Origin: Myxococcota bacterium
Lineage (GTDB): Bacteria > Myxococcota_A > Polyangia > Polyangiales > Houyiibacteriaceae
DNA length: 64,000 nucleotides
Direction of reading: 5' to 3'
NCBI GenBank assembly: GCA_028284955.1
Contig: JANQQS010000104.1
Location: forward strand, 1-64,000
The position numbers were made by a program, and so were the translations under genes. The notes under the pieces are model-generated. The model made no database searches. It was not told the DNA's origin and saw nothing but the letters and a program-made list of their open reading frames with translations. Each line of letters opens with the position of its first letter. The stretch's first letter is position 1. Shown here piece after piece: positions 44,818 through 52,629 of this stretch.

Positions 44818-45678
44818 ATGGAACGAACCCTCTCCCAAAACGAGGCCAAGGTGGTCCTCGACCTCGAGTGGCGGAACCAGAAGACCGTCACCCTGGCCGA
44901 GTTGCGCGAAGCGCTCGGTGCTTCGGAGGGCTACGCCCGCAAGCTCGCCCACCGGCTGGTGAAGAAGGGCTGGCTCGAGCGTCTGCGCCCGGGCCTGTTC
45001 CAACTCGTCCCCGCTGATCGCGGCCGCGAGGGGATCGCCGACACGAACCCGCTCGCCGCCGGCGCTGTGCTGGTCTCGCCATACTTCTACTCCTTCGGCA
45101 CCACCTGCACTCACCACGGGCTGACCGAGCAGGTCTTCTCCGAGGTGTACCTCGCCTGCCAGGAGGACCGCCGGCCCGAAACCATCCGCGGCAAGCGGTA
45201 CGTCTTCGTTCAGATCCGCGAACAGCGCTTCTTCGGCTTCGAGGAGCTCACCGTCCTCGGACACGCGGTTCAGATGGCGACGACCGAGAGGGCGTTGCTC
45301 GACGCGATCGACCGGCCCCGATACGCTGGTGGGATCGGAGAGGTCTCTCGGATTGCCGCCCGGGCCGCCCGCAAGGTGTCGTGGGAGCCGCTCATCGAGC
45401 TCGCGCGCAAGTGGGGCTCGTCGGCGCTGGTGCAGCGGCTGGGCTACTTCATGGAGCTCCACCAGGTCGACGTACCCGACGACGTGCGCGCTGCCCTCCT
45501 CGAGCTCGTCCGTCCTCAGAGCAAGATCCAGCTCGGCTCGCGCCGCAACTGGGGCACGAGCGGCAAGCTCGCGCGACCGTGGAACGTGGTGGAGAACGTC
45601 CCCCGCGACGTGCTCCTCTCGAAGGAAGAGAAGCCGCGCCGCAGGGTGGTTTTCGCCAAGAAGGAACAGAGCAAGTGA
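44818..45678 (+). CDS. AbiEi-family antitoxin/repressor
   Basis: A 286-residue type IV antitoxin. The N-terminal winged helix is clear (VTLAELREALGASEGYARKL, then VKKGWLERLRPGLFQLVP). The C-terminal part has the family features (FSEVYLACQEDRRPETIRGK, RYVFVQI, TTERALLDAIDRPRYAGGI). It should repress its own operon and counteract the downstream nucleotidyltransferase toxin. ATG 44818 has GAGG 6 nt upstream. The stop overlaps the toxin start by 4 nt (GTGA). This is the only intact AbiE pair in the window. Confidence 0.85.
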   Translation: MERTLSQNEAKVVLDLEWRNQKTVTLAELREALGASEGYARKLAHRLVKKGWLERLRPGLFQLVPADRGREGIADTNPLAAGAVLVSPYFYSFGTTCTHHGLTEQVFSEVYLACQEDRRPETIRGKRYVFVQIREQRFFGFEELTVLGHAVQMATTERALLDAIDRPRYAGGIGEVSRIAARAARKVSWEPLIELARKWGSSALVQRLGYFMELHQVDVPDDVRAALLELVRPQSKIQLGSRRNWGTSGKLARPWNVVENVPRDVLLSKEEKPRRRVVFAKKEQSK

Positions 45679-46574
45679 TCGAGGACAAGTTCGTCGACCT
45701 CTACGCGCGCAACAGCGGCCTGCGCGACAAGCTCGTCGCCGAGCGGGATGTCGTCCTGACCTACGCCTTGCGCGCGCTGCTCGACGCCGGCGTGATGGAC
45801 CACCTCGCGTTCAAGGGCGGCACCTGTCTGCGCAAGCTGATCTTCGGCTCCGCCGGCCGGTTCTCCGAGGACCTCGACTTCACGCTCGACAGCGACCGCC
45901 CCGACGACGACGTGCTCACCGACCTGGTCGAGGTCTTCAACACCGAGTACCACGGCGTCAGCTTCACGTTCGACGAGTACTACAAGACCGACGACGACAC
46001 CTCCTTCGGCGGCGACGTCTACTACAAGCATGCCTGGAACGAAGCCGGCCACTTCCGGCTGCAGGTGAGCCTGCGCGAGCGCCCGACGCTGCCGGTAGTG
46101 GCGGGCGCCATGAAACCGCAGGCGTACTTCAGCCACATCGAGTTCGAGCTTTTCGACGTGCGCTCGCTCGAGGCCGTCGAGATGATCGCCGAGAAGGTCC
46201 GCGCCGCGTTCCAGCGGGTCAAAGTCCGGGACCTCTATGATCTGCACCGCTTCGCGACGACTCCCTTCAACGGCGAGCTCCTGCGACGGCTCGCCGTGCT
46301 GAAGCTCTGGCAGGATCGCGATCCATTCGACCCCGAGGCGTTGTTCGAGAAGATCCGCGGCGGCGACTACGACTGGGTGGACATCCAGCGGCTGGTCCGG
46401 TCCTCCGAACGCATCGAGCCCACCGAGATCATTCAGACCGTCGAGGGCAGCTTCGACATCCTGCGCGGGTTGACCGAGCTGGAGCAGGAGGTCATCGCCG
46501 ACGCGAAGAGCGGCTGGAACGAGCCCCTCGCCGATCAGTTGCGCGCCGAGATCCGAGAGCTGGCTGCCGGCTGA
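45675..46574 (+). CDS. AbiEii-family nucleotidyltransferase toxin
   Basis: A 299-residue toxin. Nucleotidyltransferase core: LAFKGGTCLRKLIFG (GG-x-S/T-like) followed by RFSEDLDFTLD with the DxD acids, then KVRAAFQRVKVRDLYDLHR carrying the conserved K...RDLYDL. It starts at GTG 45675 overlapping the antitoxin stop. Such AbiE toxins arrest growth when a phage or stress unbalances the pair. Downstream, 46575-46806 shows no supported gene. Confidence 0.85.
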   Translation: MIEDKFVDLYARNSGLRDKLVAERDVVLTYALRALLDAGVMDHLAFKGGTCLRKLIFGSAGRFSEDLDFTLDSDRPDDDVLTDLVEVFNTEYHGVSFTFDEYYKTDDDTSFGGDVYYKHAWNEAGHFRLQVSLRERPTLPVVAGAMKPQAYFSHIEFELFDVRSLEAVEMIAEKVRAAFQRVKVRDLYDLHRFATTPFNGELLRRLAVLKLWQDRDPFDPEALFEKIRGGDYDWVDIQRLVRSSERIEPTEIIQTVEGSFDILRGLTELEQEVIADAKSGWNEPLADQLRAEIRELAAG

Positions 46575-46806
46575 GCGAGGCTTCACCCTCGACACCATCG
46601 CCTCGGATAACTTCATCGAGCCGACCGGGGCGCGCGTTGTCGATCTGCTTCCGATACTCGACCACCTCACTTGTTACACTCGTGTCCCTTCAAGGACGCG
46701 CAGCGGGCACGGGGCGCGTGTCTCCGCCCGAAGCCGAGAGGGCGGCACAAACCGCCGCGCGTTCCGGCAGGCCACGCGAGACGTTGACGGCCAGACGCTG
46801 AGATAA

Positions 46807-47290
46807 CTACCTACTGTCGATGCAGACGCGCTCGCCCTCGCCTGTCGCGAGGTTGGATTCCTCGTCGCAGTTGTATTTCAGGACCGAGGTACTCCGTGCA
46901 TTCGCTCCCGGCGGTGCATGACAGCAGGCAAACACCCTCCGCGGCGTCCGTTCCGGCTTCCGTGTCGATTCAGATTGTCCCCTCCGGGCAATCCACTTGA
47001 ACGCTGCAGTTCGCGGTGCGCAGCCCGTCCCTAATTCCGGCAATGCACCTCCCGCCGGGACAGTGTTCGTCCGTCGAGCAGCCGGGTTGCACGAGTTCCT
47101 TTGCACGGATGTCCGCCGGAATCCTTCCATCGTCGCTTCCGCAGTTCGCGACTCTCCGAGTCGACTACGCGGAGAGCGTCGCCGAGATGCATGGTCACGC
47201 AACCGTGCGAGATGACGCCGGAAGAGAGAAGCCCCGATCGCGTGGTGACGATCAGGCCTCTGCTAAACGTCGGGTCGCCTGGTTCGAATG
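46807..47290 (-). pseudogene. Relic of Cys-rich exported protein
   Basis: Pieces in different minus-strand frames fit together as one decayed Cys-rich protein: LRVVDSESRELRKRR, then ELVQPGCSTDEHCPGGRC, ANCSVQVDCPEGTI followed by TGA, IDTEAGTDAAEGVCLLSC, and finally YNCDEESNLATGEGERVCID with a stop at 46807. The spacing is that of myxobacterial disulfide-rich surface proteins. At least two frameshifts and one nonsense codon separate the pieces. Confidence 0.5.
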
Positions 47291-47300
47291 GCGACATCAT

Positions 47301-47454
47301 AGCTCCAGGAGCAGGACTCGCTCGAGGTCATGCAATCTTCGATCGCGGAGTGGACGCCAGCCCGCGGAGCTCGAAGATTGCCGGCCGAGCCGGGTCCGGC
47401 GACCATGGATGGTCTTCTTTCGAAGACAGGGGCTCCAGGAGCAGGACTCGAACC
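47301..47454. repeat. tRNA-Asn 3'-end repeat unit, left pair
   Basis: A unit of about 150 bp begins (47301-47320) and ends (47432-47454) with copies of the tRNA-Asn 3' end GCTCCAGGAGCAGGACTCG. The right copy extends to CGAACC. Between them is a conserved ~110-bp spacer with an inverted repeat GCAATCTTCGA / TCGAAGATTGC. The whole unit recurs almost unchanged at 50275-50428. Confidence 0.85.
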
Positions 47455-47641
47455 AGTATCGGTGACACGCACCGCGAGTCCAGGCTCTTGAAATCGCTGG
47501 ATTGCTCAGAAAAGTGCAGAAGTTTGATTTTGGGCGGCGGTTCAAGTCAGTTGGGTTCAAGTCAGTTGCACGACATGTTTCTCTAGGCATTTGGCCAACT
47601 TTTGCGTTTTTCTGGAGCGCCCAGTAATTTCAAGCACTTGG
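47450..47641. repeat. Dispersed repeat, copy 2
   Basis: Homologous to 6651-6830 and starting exactly where the tRNA-end copy stops. It contains a local tandem duplication of TTCAAGTCAGTTG absent from copy 1. No gene is visible. Confidence 0.75.
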
Positions 47642-47655
47642 TAGTATGGCGCGTG

Positions 47656-47893
47656 TCACCGACGGACCGGTACGAAATAGCGGATCCGGCGAAGGTAGAC
47701 GCGGCGGAGACGTGGGTCTTGCTCGACCGGACGGCCAACGAGTTCCGGGCGGTCTTCGAGCTGAAGCACGAGCGAATCGAGATCGGCGTCGAAAGCGCTG
47801 GGGGCTTTGTCCCGGTTTTCCAGCCACCACACGCGCGCTTCGAGGATTTGTTCCGCCGCGAGCGCGGTGAGCTCGACCGTGGCGATAGCTCAC
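47656..47893 (-). pseudogene. ParE/RelE-type toxin, frameshifted near start
   Basis: The frame reads VELTALAAEQILEARVWWLE, later LRRVYLRRIRYFVPVRR and stop. This is the ParE fold: helix-loop-helix then strands, with a basic C-terminal strand. The only sensible start, GTG 47893 overlapping the antitoxin stop (GTGA), is in another frame; deleting one C of CGCC at codon 4 would restore a 78-residue toxin. Antitoxin then toxin, overlapping, is the usual order. Confidence 0.6.
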
Positions 47894-48114
47894 CCCGCTT
47901 CGCGGAGAGCGCGAAGGAACGCCCGGGCATCGACGAGCTTGCCGACTTCGGTTTCTGTTTGCCCTCGGCGGATGAGTCTCAACTCCTCGTCTGACACTCG
48001 TATCGGTTCCGACGCGTTCCCGACCCACACGGTGACGTGGGATCCCTCTTCGAGATCGGCTTCGTCGTCGAGGACGATTTGCCCATTTACCACGCGTCCA
48101 AACCAGCGCTCCAT
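47890..48114 (-). CDS. Type II antitoxin, partner of ParE-like toxin
   Basis: A 74-residue protein. The N-terminal half (WFGRVVNGQIVLDDEADLEE, GSHVTVWVG) resembles an AbrB-like or short beta-barrel DNA-binding domain with the G-x-I/V-x-L-D signature of small antitoxins. The C-terminal helix (DARAFLRALREAG) would wrap the toxin. Start ATG 48114. It sits in the cargo between the two tRNA-end repeat units. With the toxin broken, it may be an orphan antitoxin that protects against related toxins. Confidence 0.65.
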   Translation of the reverse strand: MERWFGRVVNGQIVLDDEADLEEGSHVTVWVGNASEPIRVSDEELRLIRRGQTETEVGKLVDARAFLRALREAG

Positions 48115-48344
48115 AGGTCAAGCATAGCAGCTTTGAAATGAAGCGCTGGTGGCACCCGGGCACCATCCCCGCACGGCAGCAAATAGACTGGCGTTTTCCA
48201 ATTCGAACTACGCGCCGCGGTGAACGATCTCATCGTCGGTCGCTCGTTGTCATGGCAGTGGCCAGCAGGTGGACCCTGGTGGCGGTCAGGTCGGGGACTG
48301 ACGCCGGGCGTCGGTGCCCACCTGGGAGTGGGACACAACGACAT

Positions 48345-50015
48345 CTACGTAGCGCTGTCGATCGTGGTCACGACTTGCTCGAGAAATTTACGGCAGTGCG
48401 TCAAATCAGGCGTGTCGATTCCTTGGCGCACAACCTTATTGAGCTCTTTCTTCACCGCGCTCCAGTCTTCTGATTGCACGATGCGTTCGCCGTTCTGCTT
48501 TTTTGCAATGCCAGCCTTGGTCTTCTCGGCTGCCTCGACAATCCTGTTGGAGAAGGCACGCTCGATTCCACGAAACGACTTTCCCAGATCCGGATTCAGC
48601 GCGCTCTCAGGCCAGGCGAAGACATGAACGGGATCTCCCTTTTTGAATAGCTTCCGGAAGCCATCGGCCTTGTTGGCCGCATCCCAATCGAGGATCACAA
48701 TCAGGGGCGCACGATTCGAACGCGTGGCTACCGCGTCTCGATGTTGTCGGAGGTACTTCTTCATTTGATCAGTACCACCGCCACCCATTTTGCCATTGAG
48801 AGATTCGATGCACACAACGTTGATCTTCCGCGTCGGACGGATCAGTCGAAATACTGTTTCCAAGAAGTCCACGTCAAAGCGACCCTCAGCAAAAACAAGG
48901 GCGTCCAGCGGATAGTACAGCAGCGGGTGCACCCACCGCGAAACACCAGCATTCGCTGATCGCACCAAGGCGTCGCGGGGGTCTCCCAATGGCTGAAGTT
49001 GGCTCTTTCCTCTGTCACGCTCAAGAAATCCCACGCAATCGGCGTACTGCAGCATCAAGTCGGAGTGAGTTGTCGAGACAACCTGCAGGCGACCACTAGC
49101 TTCAGACGCGATCTGGCGGAGATAGGCCGCGAGCTGAGCTTCTAGCGAGGCGTGAAGTGATGATTCAGGTTCCTCGACGGCCCAGATTGCAGCCTGCCGC
49201 CACCCGAAGTTCTGGAAGTAATCACGGTCGATGAGAGAAAGAGTTTCGAACATCAACAGACTTTGCACGCCCGACCCTTGAAGCAGATCATCGATTTCCA
49301 CGTCGTCGGTAACGAGCTCGTAGCCGAGCGCGAAGAGGATCTCCGCCCATGTGTCCGGTGTCTTCAAGCGGACGGCGTCGACTTCGGGGACGAGTGATTG
49401 GAAGTGCTTTGCGATACCCTTGATCAGCTTCGACGAAGTCCGCCGCAACTCTTCGAACACTTTTGTCTGTTCAGCGTTTCGCTGACCAAGACGTCGAACC
49501 AGCGCGTCACGAAGGGCAACACTCTCCTGACGAATCACGTCCGTAGGAAGGACACGGTTGGGAATGTATCGAAACGAGATCATGGCCATGAACTGGCTGG
49601 CGATTCGCGCTTTCTCCAGGTCGAGCGCCGTGTCGCTATCGTTGAGGAAGTATGCGGGATCTTGGGAGTGGTTCCGATCCCACTCCTTGGCAAGCGAGAA
49701 CTCGCGGCCGACGAGTTTCTCCACCGGGCCGAGTCCCTTGCGAAATTTGAAGTTTTTCGGCAAGGAGAACGAAACGCGCACGCGGATGCGCTTCTTCTTC
49801 TTCTGCTTAAGCTCGGGCCGATAAAAATCCCGGTCCACATCGATCGGGGTGCCCGGTTCTACTTCGTTGGTGAAGAACGCATGAAGTGCTCGAAGTACAT
49901 TCGACTTTCCCGAATTGTTCAGTCCCGCAAGCGCAGTAAAATCGCCCAAGTCCTTCAGCTCGACGTGTTGAATGGAACGGAAACGGGAGATCTCGATACT
50001 CTGGAGCAGTTTCAC
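48345..50015 (-). CDS. OLD-family-like ATPase with TOPRIM nuclease domain
   Basis: A 556-residue protein of the overcoming-lysogenization-defect type. ABC/SMC-like ATPase: FRSIQHVELKDLGDFTALAG with Walker A GLNNSGKS (about 31-38), signature-like QGSGVQSLL, Walker B AIWAVEEPESSLH, and VVSTTHSDLML. The C-terminal TOPRIM domain has the metal-binding Glu in LVFAEGRFDVDFLE and the DxD in VILDWDAANK. OLD nucleases act in phage defence, some with a helicase (GajB) or AriB partner. No such partner is present here, so it would be a single-gene class. It lies between direct repeats of the tRNA-Asn end. Confidence 0.8.
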   Translation of the reverse strand: MKLLQSIEISRFRSIQHVELKDLGDFTALAGLNNSGKSNVLRALHAFFTNEVEPGTPIDVDRDFYRPELKQKKKKRIRVRVSFSLPKNFKFRKGLGPVEKLVGREFSLAKEWDRNHSQDPAYFLNDSDTALDLEKARIASQFMAMISFRYIPNRVLPTDVIRQESVALRDALVRRLGQRNAEQTKVFEELRRTSSKLIKGIAKHFQSLVPEVDAVRLKTPDTWAEILFALGYELVTDDVEIDDLLQGSGVQSLLMFETLSLIDRDYFQNFGWRQAAIWAVEEPESSLHASLEAQLAAYLRQIASEASGRLQVVSTTHSDLMLQYADCVGFLERDRGKSQLQPLGDPRDALVRSANAGVSRWVHPLLYYPLDALVFAEGRFDVDFLETVFRLIRPTRKINVVCIESLNGKMGGGGTDQMKKYLRQHRDAVATRSNRAPLIVILDWDAANKADGFRKLFKKGDPVHVFAWPESALNPDLGKSFRGIERAFSNRIVEAAEKTKAGIAKKQNGERIVQSEDWSAVKKELNKVVRQGIDTPDLTHCRKFLEQVVTTIDSAT

Positions 50016-50274
50016 GGTTCAACTTGCTCCACCCGTCGACGAGAGAAACGCTCGCTGCTAGATGCTTCCCACGTCTCTTCGCCCCAAAAACCGGAGACAG
50101 AGAGCGCGGTTCGGACCACGCCGACGCGATGGTGATCGCGTCCATCGTCCCCGGCCCGTCGGTCCCCCCTCGTCGTCATCGGTAGCCTCGCGAACGTGCG
50201 CCAGAAGCGCGCAAGCCCGACCCTCACTTCAAGGCTGGGCTCTTGAAGTGGACGTGTCCAGTTTCCGTCCATTT

Positions 50275-50428
50275 GCTCCAGGAGCAGGACTCGCTCGAGG
50301 TCATGCAATCTTCGATTGCGGAGTGGACGCCAGTCCACGGAGCTCGAAGATTGCCGGCCGAGCCGAGTCCGGCGACCATGGATGGTCTGCTTTTCGAAGA
50401 CAGGGGCTCCAGGAGCAGGACTCGCCCC
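50275..50428. repeat. tRNA-Asn 3'-end repeat unit, right pair
   Basis: Near-identical to 47301-47454, with tRNA-end copies at 50275-50293 and 50406-50424 and the same ~110-bp spacer. It lies in the gene-free stretch 50016-50536 between the nuclease gene and the tRNA. The first 260 bp of that stretch show nothing. Confidence 0.85.
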
Positions 50429-50500
50429 GACTTCTGGAATCGTTCGAGCCGGAGCGGACGCTAGTCCGCGAAGGTGACCGATTCCACGGAGGCGCCGAGT

Positions 50501-50535
50501 TATGCGTTTTGGCGTACGGCAAAGCCGGACGCATA
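50501..50535. terminator. Hairpin just 3' of tRNA-Asn
   Basis: TATGCGT (50501-50507) pairs with ACGCATA (50529-50535), with an inner CGGC-AAA-GCCG stem. It directly follows the tRNA on the minus strand and may end or help process its transcript. Confidence 0.5.
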
Positions 50536-50536
50536 G

Positions 50537-50609
50537 CTCCAGGAGCAGGACTCGAACCTGCGACCAAGCGGTTAACAGCCGCCCGCTCTACCAACTGAGC
50601 TATCCTGGA
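50537..50609 (-). tRNA. tRNA-Asn (anticodon GTT)
   Basis: A 73-nt cloverleaf: acceptor TCCAGGA / TCCTGGA with discriminator G, D-arm GCTC-AGTTGGTA-GAGC, anticodon loop CTGTTAA giving GTT, T-arm GCAGG-TTCGAGT-CCTGC. CCA is not encoded. The 3' half is copied four more times within 3.3 kb to the left, as expected for a tRNA used as an integration site. Confidence 0.95.
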
Positions 50610-50645
50610 AATGGACGGGCACTTTTGCGTGGTCGCCCGCGGCTG

Positions 50646-51026
50646 TCAAGTCTTGAGGGGCGCAAATGCTTCGGCGTAGGCGGCTTCTCGAAATCCCACC
50701 AGCGCGACCTCGTCGCCGGCTCGCGTTCCAGCGACCAGTGGTCGTTTGATGAGTTTTCCGTGGGCCGCGAGTTCCGCGAGCGCTTCGTCTTCGCTCATGG
50801 TTTTGATGCGATCGCGGTAGCCACCTTCGCGGTAGAGCTTTCCGGAGGTGTTGAACAGCTTCTGGATGGGCAGGCCGCTTCGTTTCCACAGTTTCTTCAG
50901 CTGGTTTTTCGATGGAGGGTTCTCCACGATGTCGACCAGCGAGTAGCCAATGCCCTGGTCGTTGAGCCAGCGAATCGCTTTCTTGCAGGTTCCACACTTC
51001 GGGTAGTGGTAGACGACGAGGGTCAT
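50646..51026 (-). CDS. ArsC/Spx-family protein
   Basis: A 126-residue thioredoxin-fold protein with the CxxC motif KCGTCKKAIRWL (Cys 11 and 14), the LVDIVENPPS strand and the KRPLVAG motif characteristic of ArsC/Spx/YffB relatives. It may reduce a substrate with glutathione or bind RNA polymerase. Which subgroup it belongs to cannot be settled by eye. ATG 51026 overlaps the stop of the glycogen-synthase-like gene by 4 nt (ATGA), so they form an operon. Confidence 0.85.
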   Translation of the reverse strand: MTLVVYHYPKCGTCKKAIRWLNDQGIGYSLVDIVENPPSKNQLKKLWKRSGLPIQKLFNTSGKLYREGGYRDRIKTMSEDEALAELAAHGKLIKRPLVAGTRAGDEVALVGFREAAYAEAFAPLKT

Positions 51027-52519
51027 GAGGGAGCGGCCGCGCTCGGTGATTGCTCCCTGATTTGTTCGTCGACGGTGGGAGCCGCTCCGCGGTATAGACG
51101 ATCGTAGAGACGCGCGCTGCGCTCCCACGAGTTGTCGATGTTCATCGCGCGCGCGCGTAGCTGGGCAAAGGCTTCGGGCATCGCGAAGCTACCGAGCGCA
51201 CGGCGCACGACCGCGAGCAATTCTTCTCCATCGTCATCGACCGTATGCGCAACGAAACCGGTTCCCGATTCGAGCTGCGCGTCGCAATCGACGACCCCTT
51301 CGCCAACTCCGCCGCCGCGAGGTACGATCGGTACGCAGCCATAACGCTCGGCCCGCTGGCGAAATGCGCTCGAAGCGGGAGCGGGGGTTGCGCCAAGCGG
51401 AACGCACAGCATCAAATCCGCGCCGCCGAGCAACCGATGGTAGAACGACGCGTCCGTTCCAGATCGTACTTGAATACGGTCCGGCCATCGCTCGGCGAGA
51501 TCCCTCCAGGCCGACGCTCCCGCGGCATGCTCTTGCAACACGACCCATTGCATGTCGTTGCGTAAGATTTGCGGAGCGAGATTCGCTAGGCGATCGTGCG
51601 CTGCCGCGCCGTTCTCGCGAGACTGGCTTCGTCCACCAGAAGCGATGGCCCCCAGCAAAGGCACCTCGGACCGTACCGGCAGCCCCACTTCACGCTGCAG
51701 CGCAGCTTTGCAATGCGCCTTGCCCTGCTGGTCTACCGGGTCGAAACGCGCGGCGAGGCATGCGTCGGTCATCGGGTTCCAGATCGATCCATCGACTCCT
51801 GACGGAACAACCTCAACGTTCGACGTCGGCTCGACGCTGTGGTTGATGGAGCTCGCAAGCCCGCGCGTCGCCGCGGTTCGATGATGCGCGCGAGCCAGGC
51901 CTGCCTGGAACAATCGGTGTGTTTCCGCGTCCGTGCTCGCCGCACCCGGAACGTCGAACAACGTACCCACCAGCGTAACGTTGCCTGGCAGAGCAGCCGC
52001 GCCGAAGCAGGCGACTCCTTCGTAGCCAAACGCATGCACGGCATCAAAATCTGCTTCCGGAGAACCCAGAAGCTGTGCCACGGCATGCGCAAATACCTGC
52101 CGGCCAAGCGATTGCGATGAACCGCTCGGTTCACCATCGCATAGCGACGCGACAGGAAGGAATAGCTCGTCGTTGCCGATGAACATGAGATGGACCCCCG
52201 CGGAGGTACGGCCCGCATAGAGCTCACATCGAAACTCACGATCGGCCACCTCCACGTTCAGCGTGGTGAGCCGTCGCGCAAGCGAGAGCGCCGCGGGATC
52301 GATCTGCCGATAGAGCGGCGACAGCACGGTGACGCGATGGTCAAGCCCGCGCAGCGCTTTGGGCAACGCGCTACTGACTTCGGCGATCTCGGAGACCCCG
52401 CCTTCCGCGGCTCCGCCAGTCGTTCCGCCATCCGAGCCACCCCGACCATCCGAGCTGCCCCGACTACTTGAATTGCCACTGTGGGGCGCCATTTCCGGCG
52501 TGATAAAGAGGACATTCAT
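51023..52519 (-). CDS. Degenerate glycogen/starch synthase homologue (GT5-like)
   Basis: A 499-residue protein that opens like GT5 synthases (MNVLFITPEMAP) and keeps VSEIAEVSSALPKALRGLDH and VEVVPSGVDGSIWNPMTD, the last matching the SGIDxxxWNPxxD motif. Two key features are altered. The ADP-glucose-binding KTGGL loop is replaced by a 25-residue Ser/Gly insertion, and the EPCGLTQL catalytic loop is replaced by VPLGATPAPASS with no Glu. Catalysis is therefore doubtful; it may be a regulatory or scaffold homologue. Start ATG 52519. Confidence 0.65.
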   Translation of the reverse strand: MNVLFITPEMAPHSGNSSSRGSSDGRGGSDGGTTGGAAEGGVSEIAEVSSALPKALRGLDHRVTVLSPLYRQIDPAALSLARRLTTLNVEVADREFRCELYAGRTSAGVHLMFIGNDELFLPVASLCDGEPSGSSQSLGRQVFAHAVAQLLGSPEADFDAVHAFGYEGVACFGAAALPGNVTLVGTLFDVPGAASTDAETHRLFQAGLARAHHRTAATRGLASSINHSVEPTSNVEVVPSGVDGSIWNPMTDACLAARFDPVDQQGKAHCKAALQREVGLPVRSEVPLLGAIASGGRSQSRENGAAAHDRLANLAPQILRNDMQWVVLQEHAAGASAWRDLAERWPDRIQVRSGTDASFYHRLLGGADLMLCVPLGATPAPASSAFRQRAERYGCVPIVPRGGGVGEGVVDCDAQLESGTGFVAHTVDDDGEELLAVVRRALGSFAMPEAFAQLRARAMNIDNSWERSARLYDRLYRGAAPTVDEQIREQSPSAAAPS

Positions 52520-52629
52520 CGCGCGCACCATACCGCCGCAGCCCGGCGAGGGCTACCGCGGCAGGGGCAGACCCGCGAGGGTGACAACGAATGCGACAAA
52601 CCCGCGCTTCCCGCGTAGGCTGCCCCGAA

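Noticed and set aside
45516-46670. Long minus-strand frame of 384 codons opposite AbiEii
   Set aside because: It is the antisense shadow of the well-supported abiE genes; its composition (Leu/Glu/Val-rich) mirrors the sense codons.
46575-46806. Minus-strand peptide EVVEYRKQIDNARPGRLDEV after AbiEii
   Set aside because: Composition looks protein-like, but there is no start, family or neighbour support.
47297-47590. Minus-strand frames reading SCSWSPCLRK-type peptides around 47.3 and 50.3 kb
   Set aside because: They are translations of the repeated tRNA-Asn 3' end and its spacer, not proteins.
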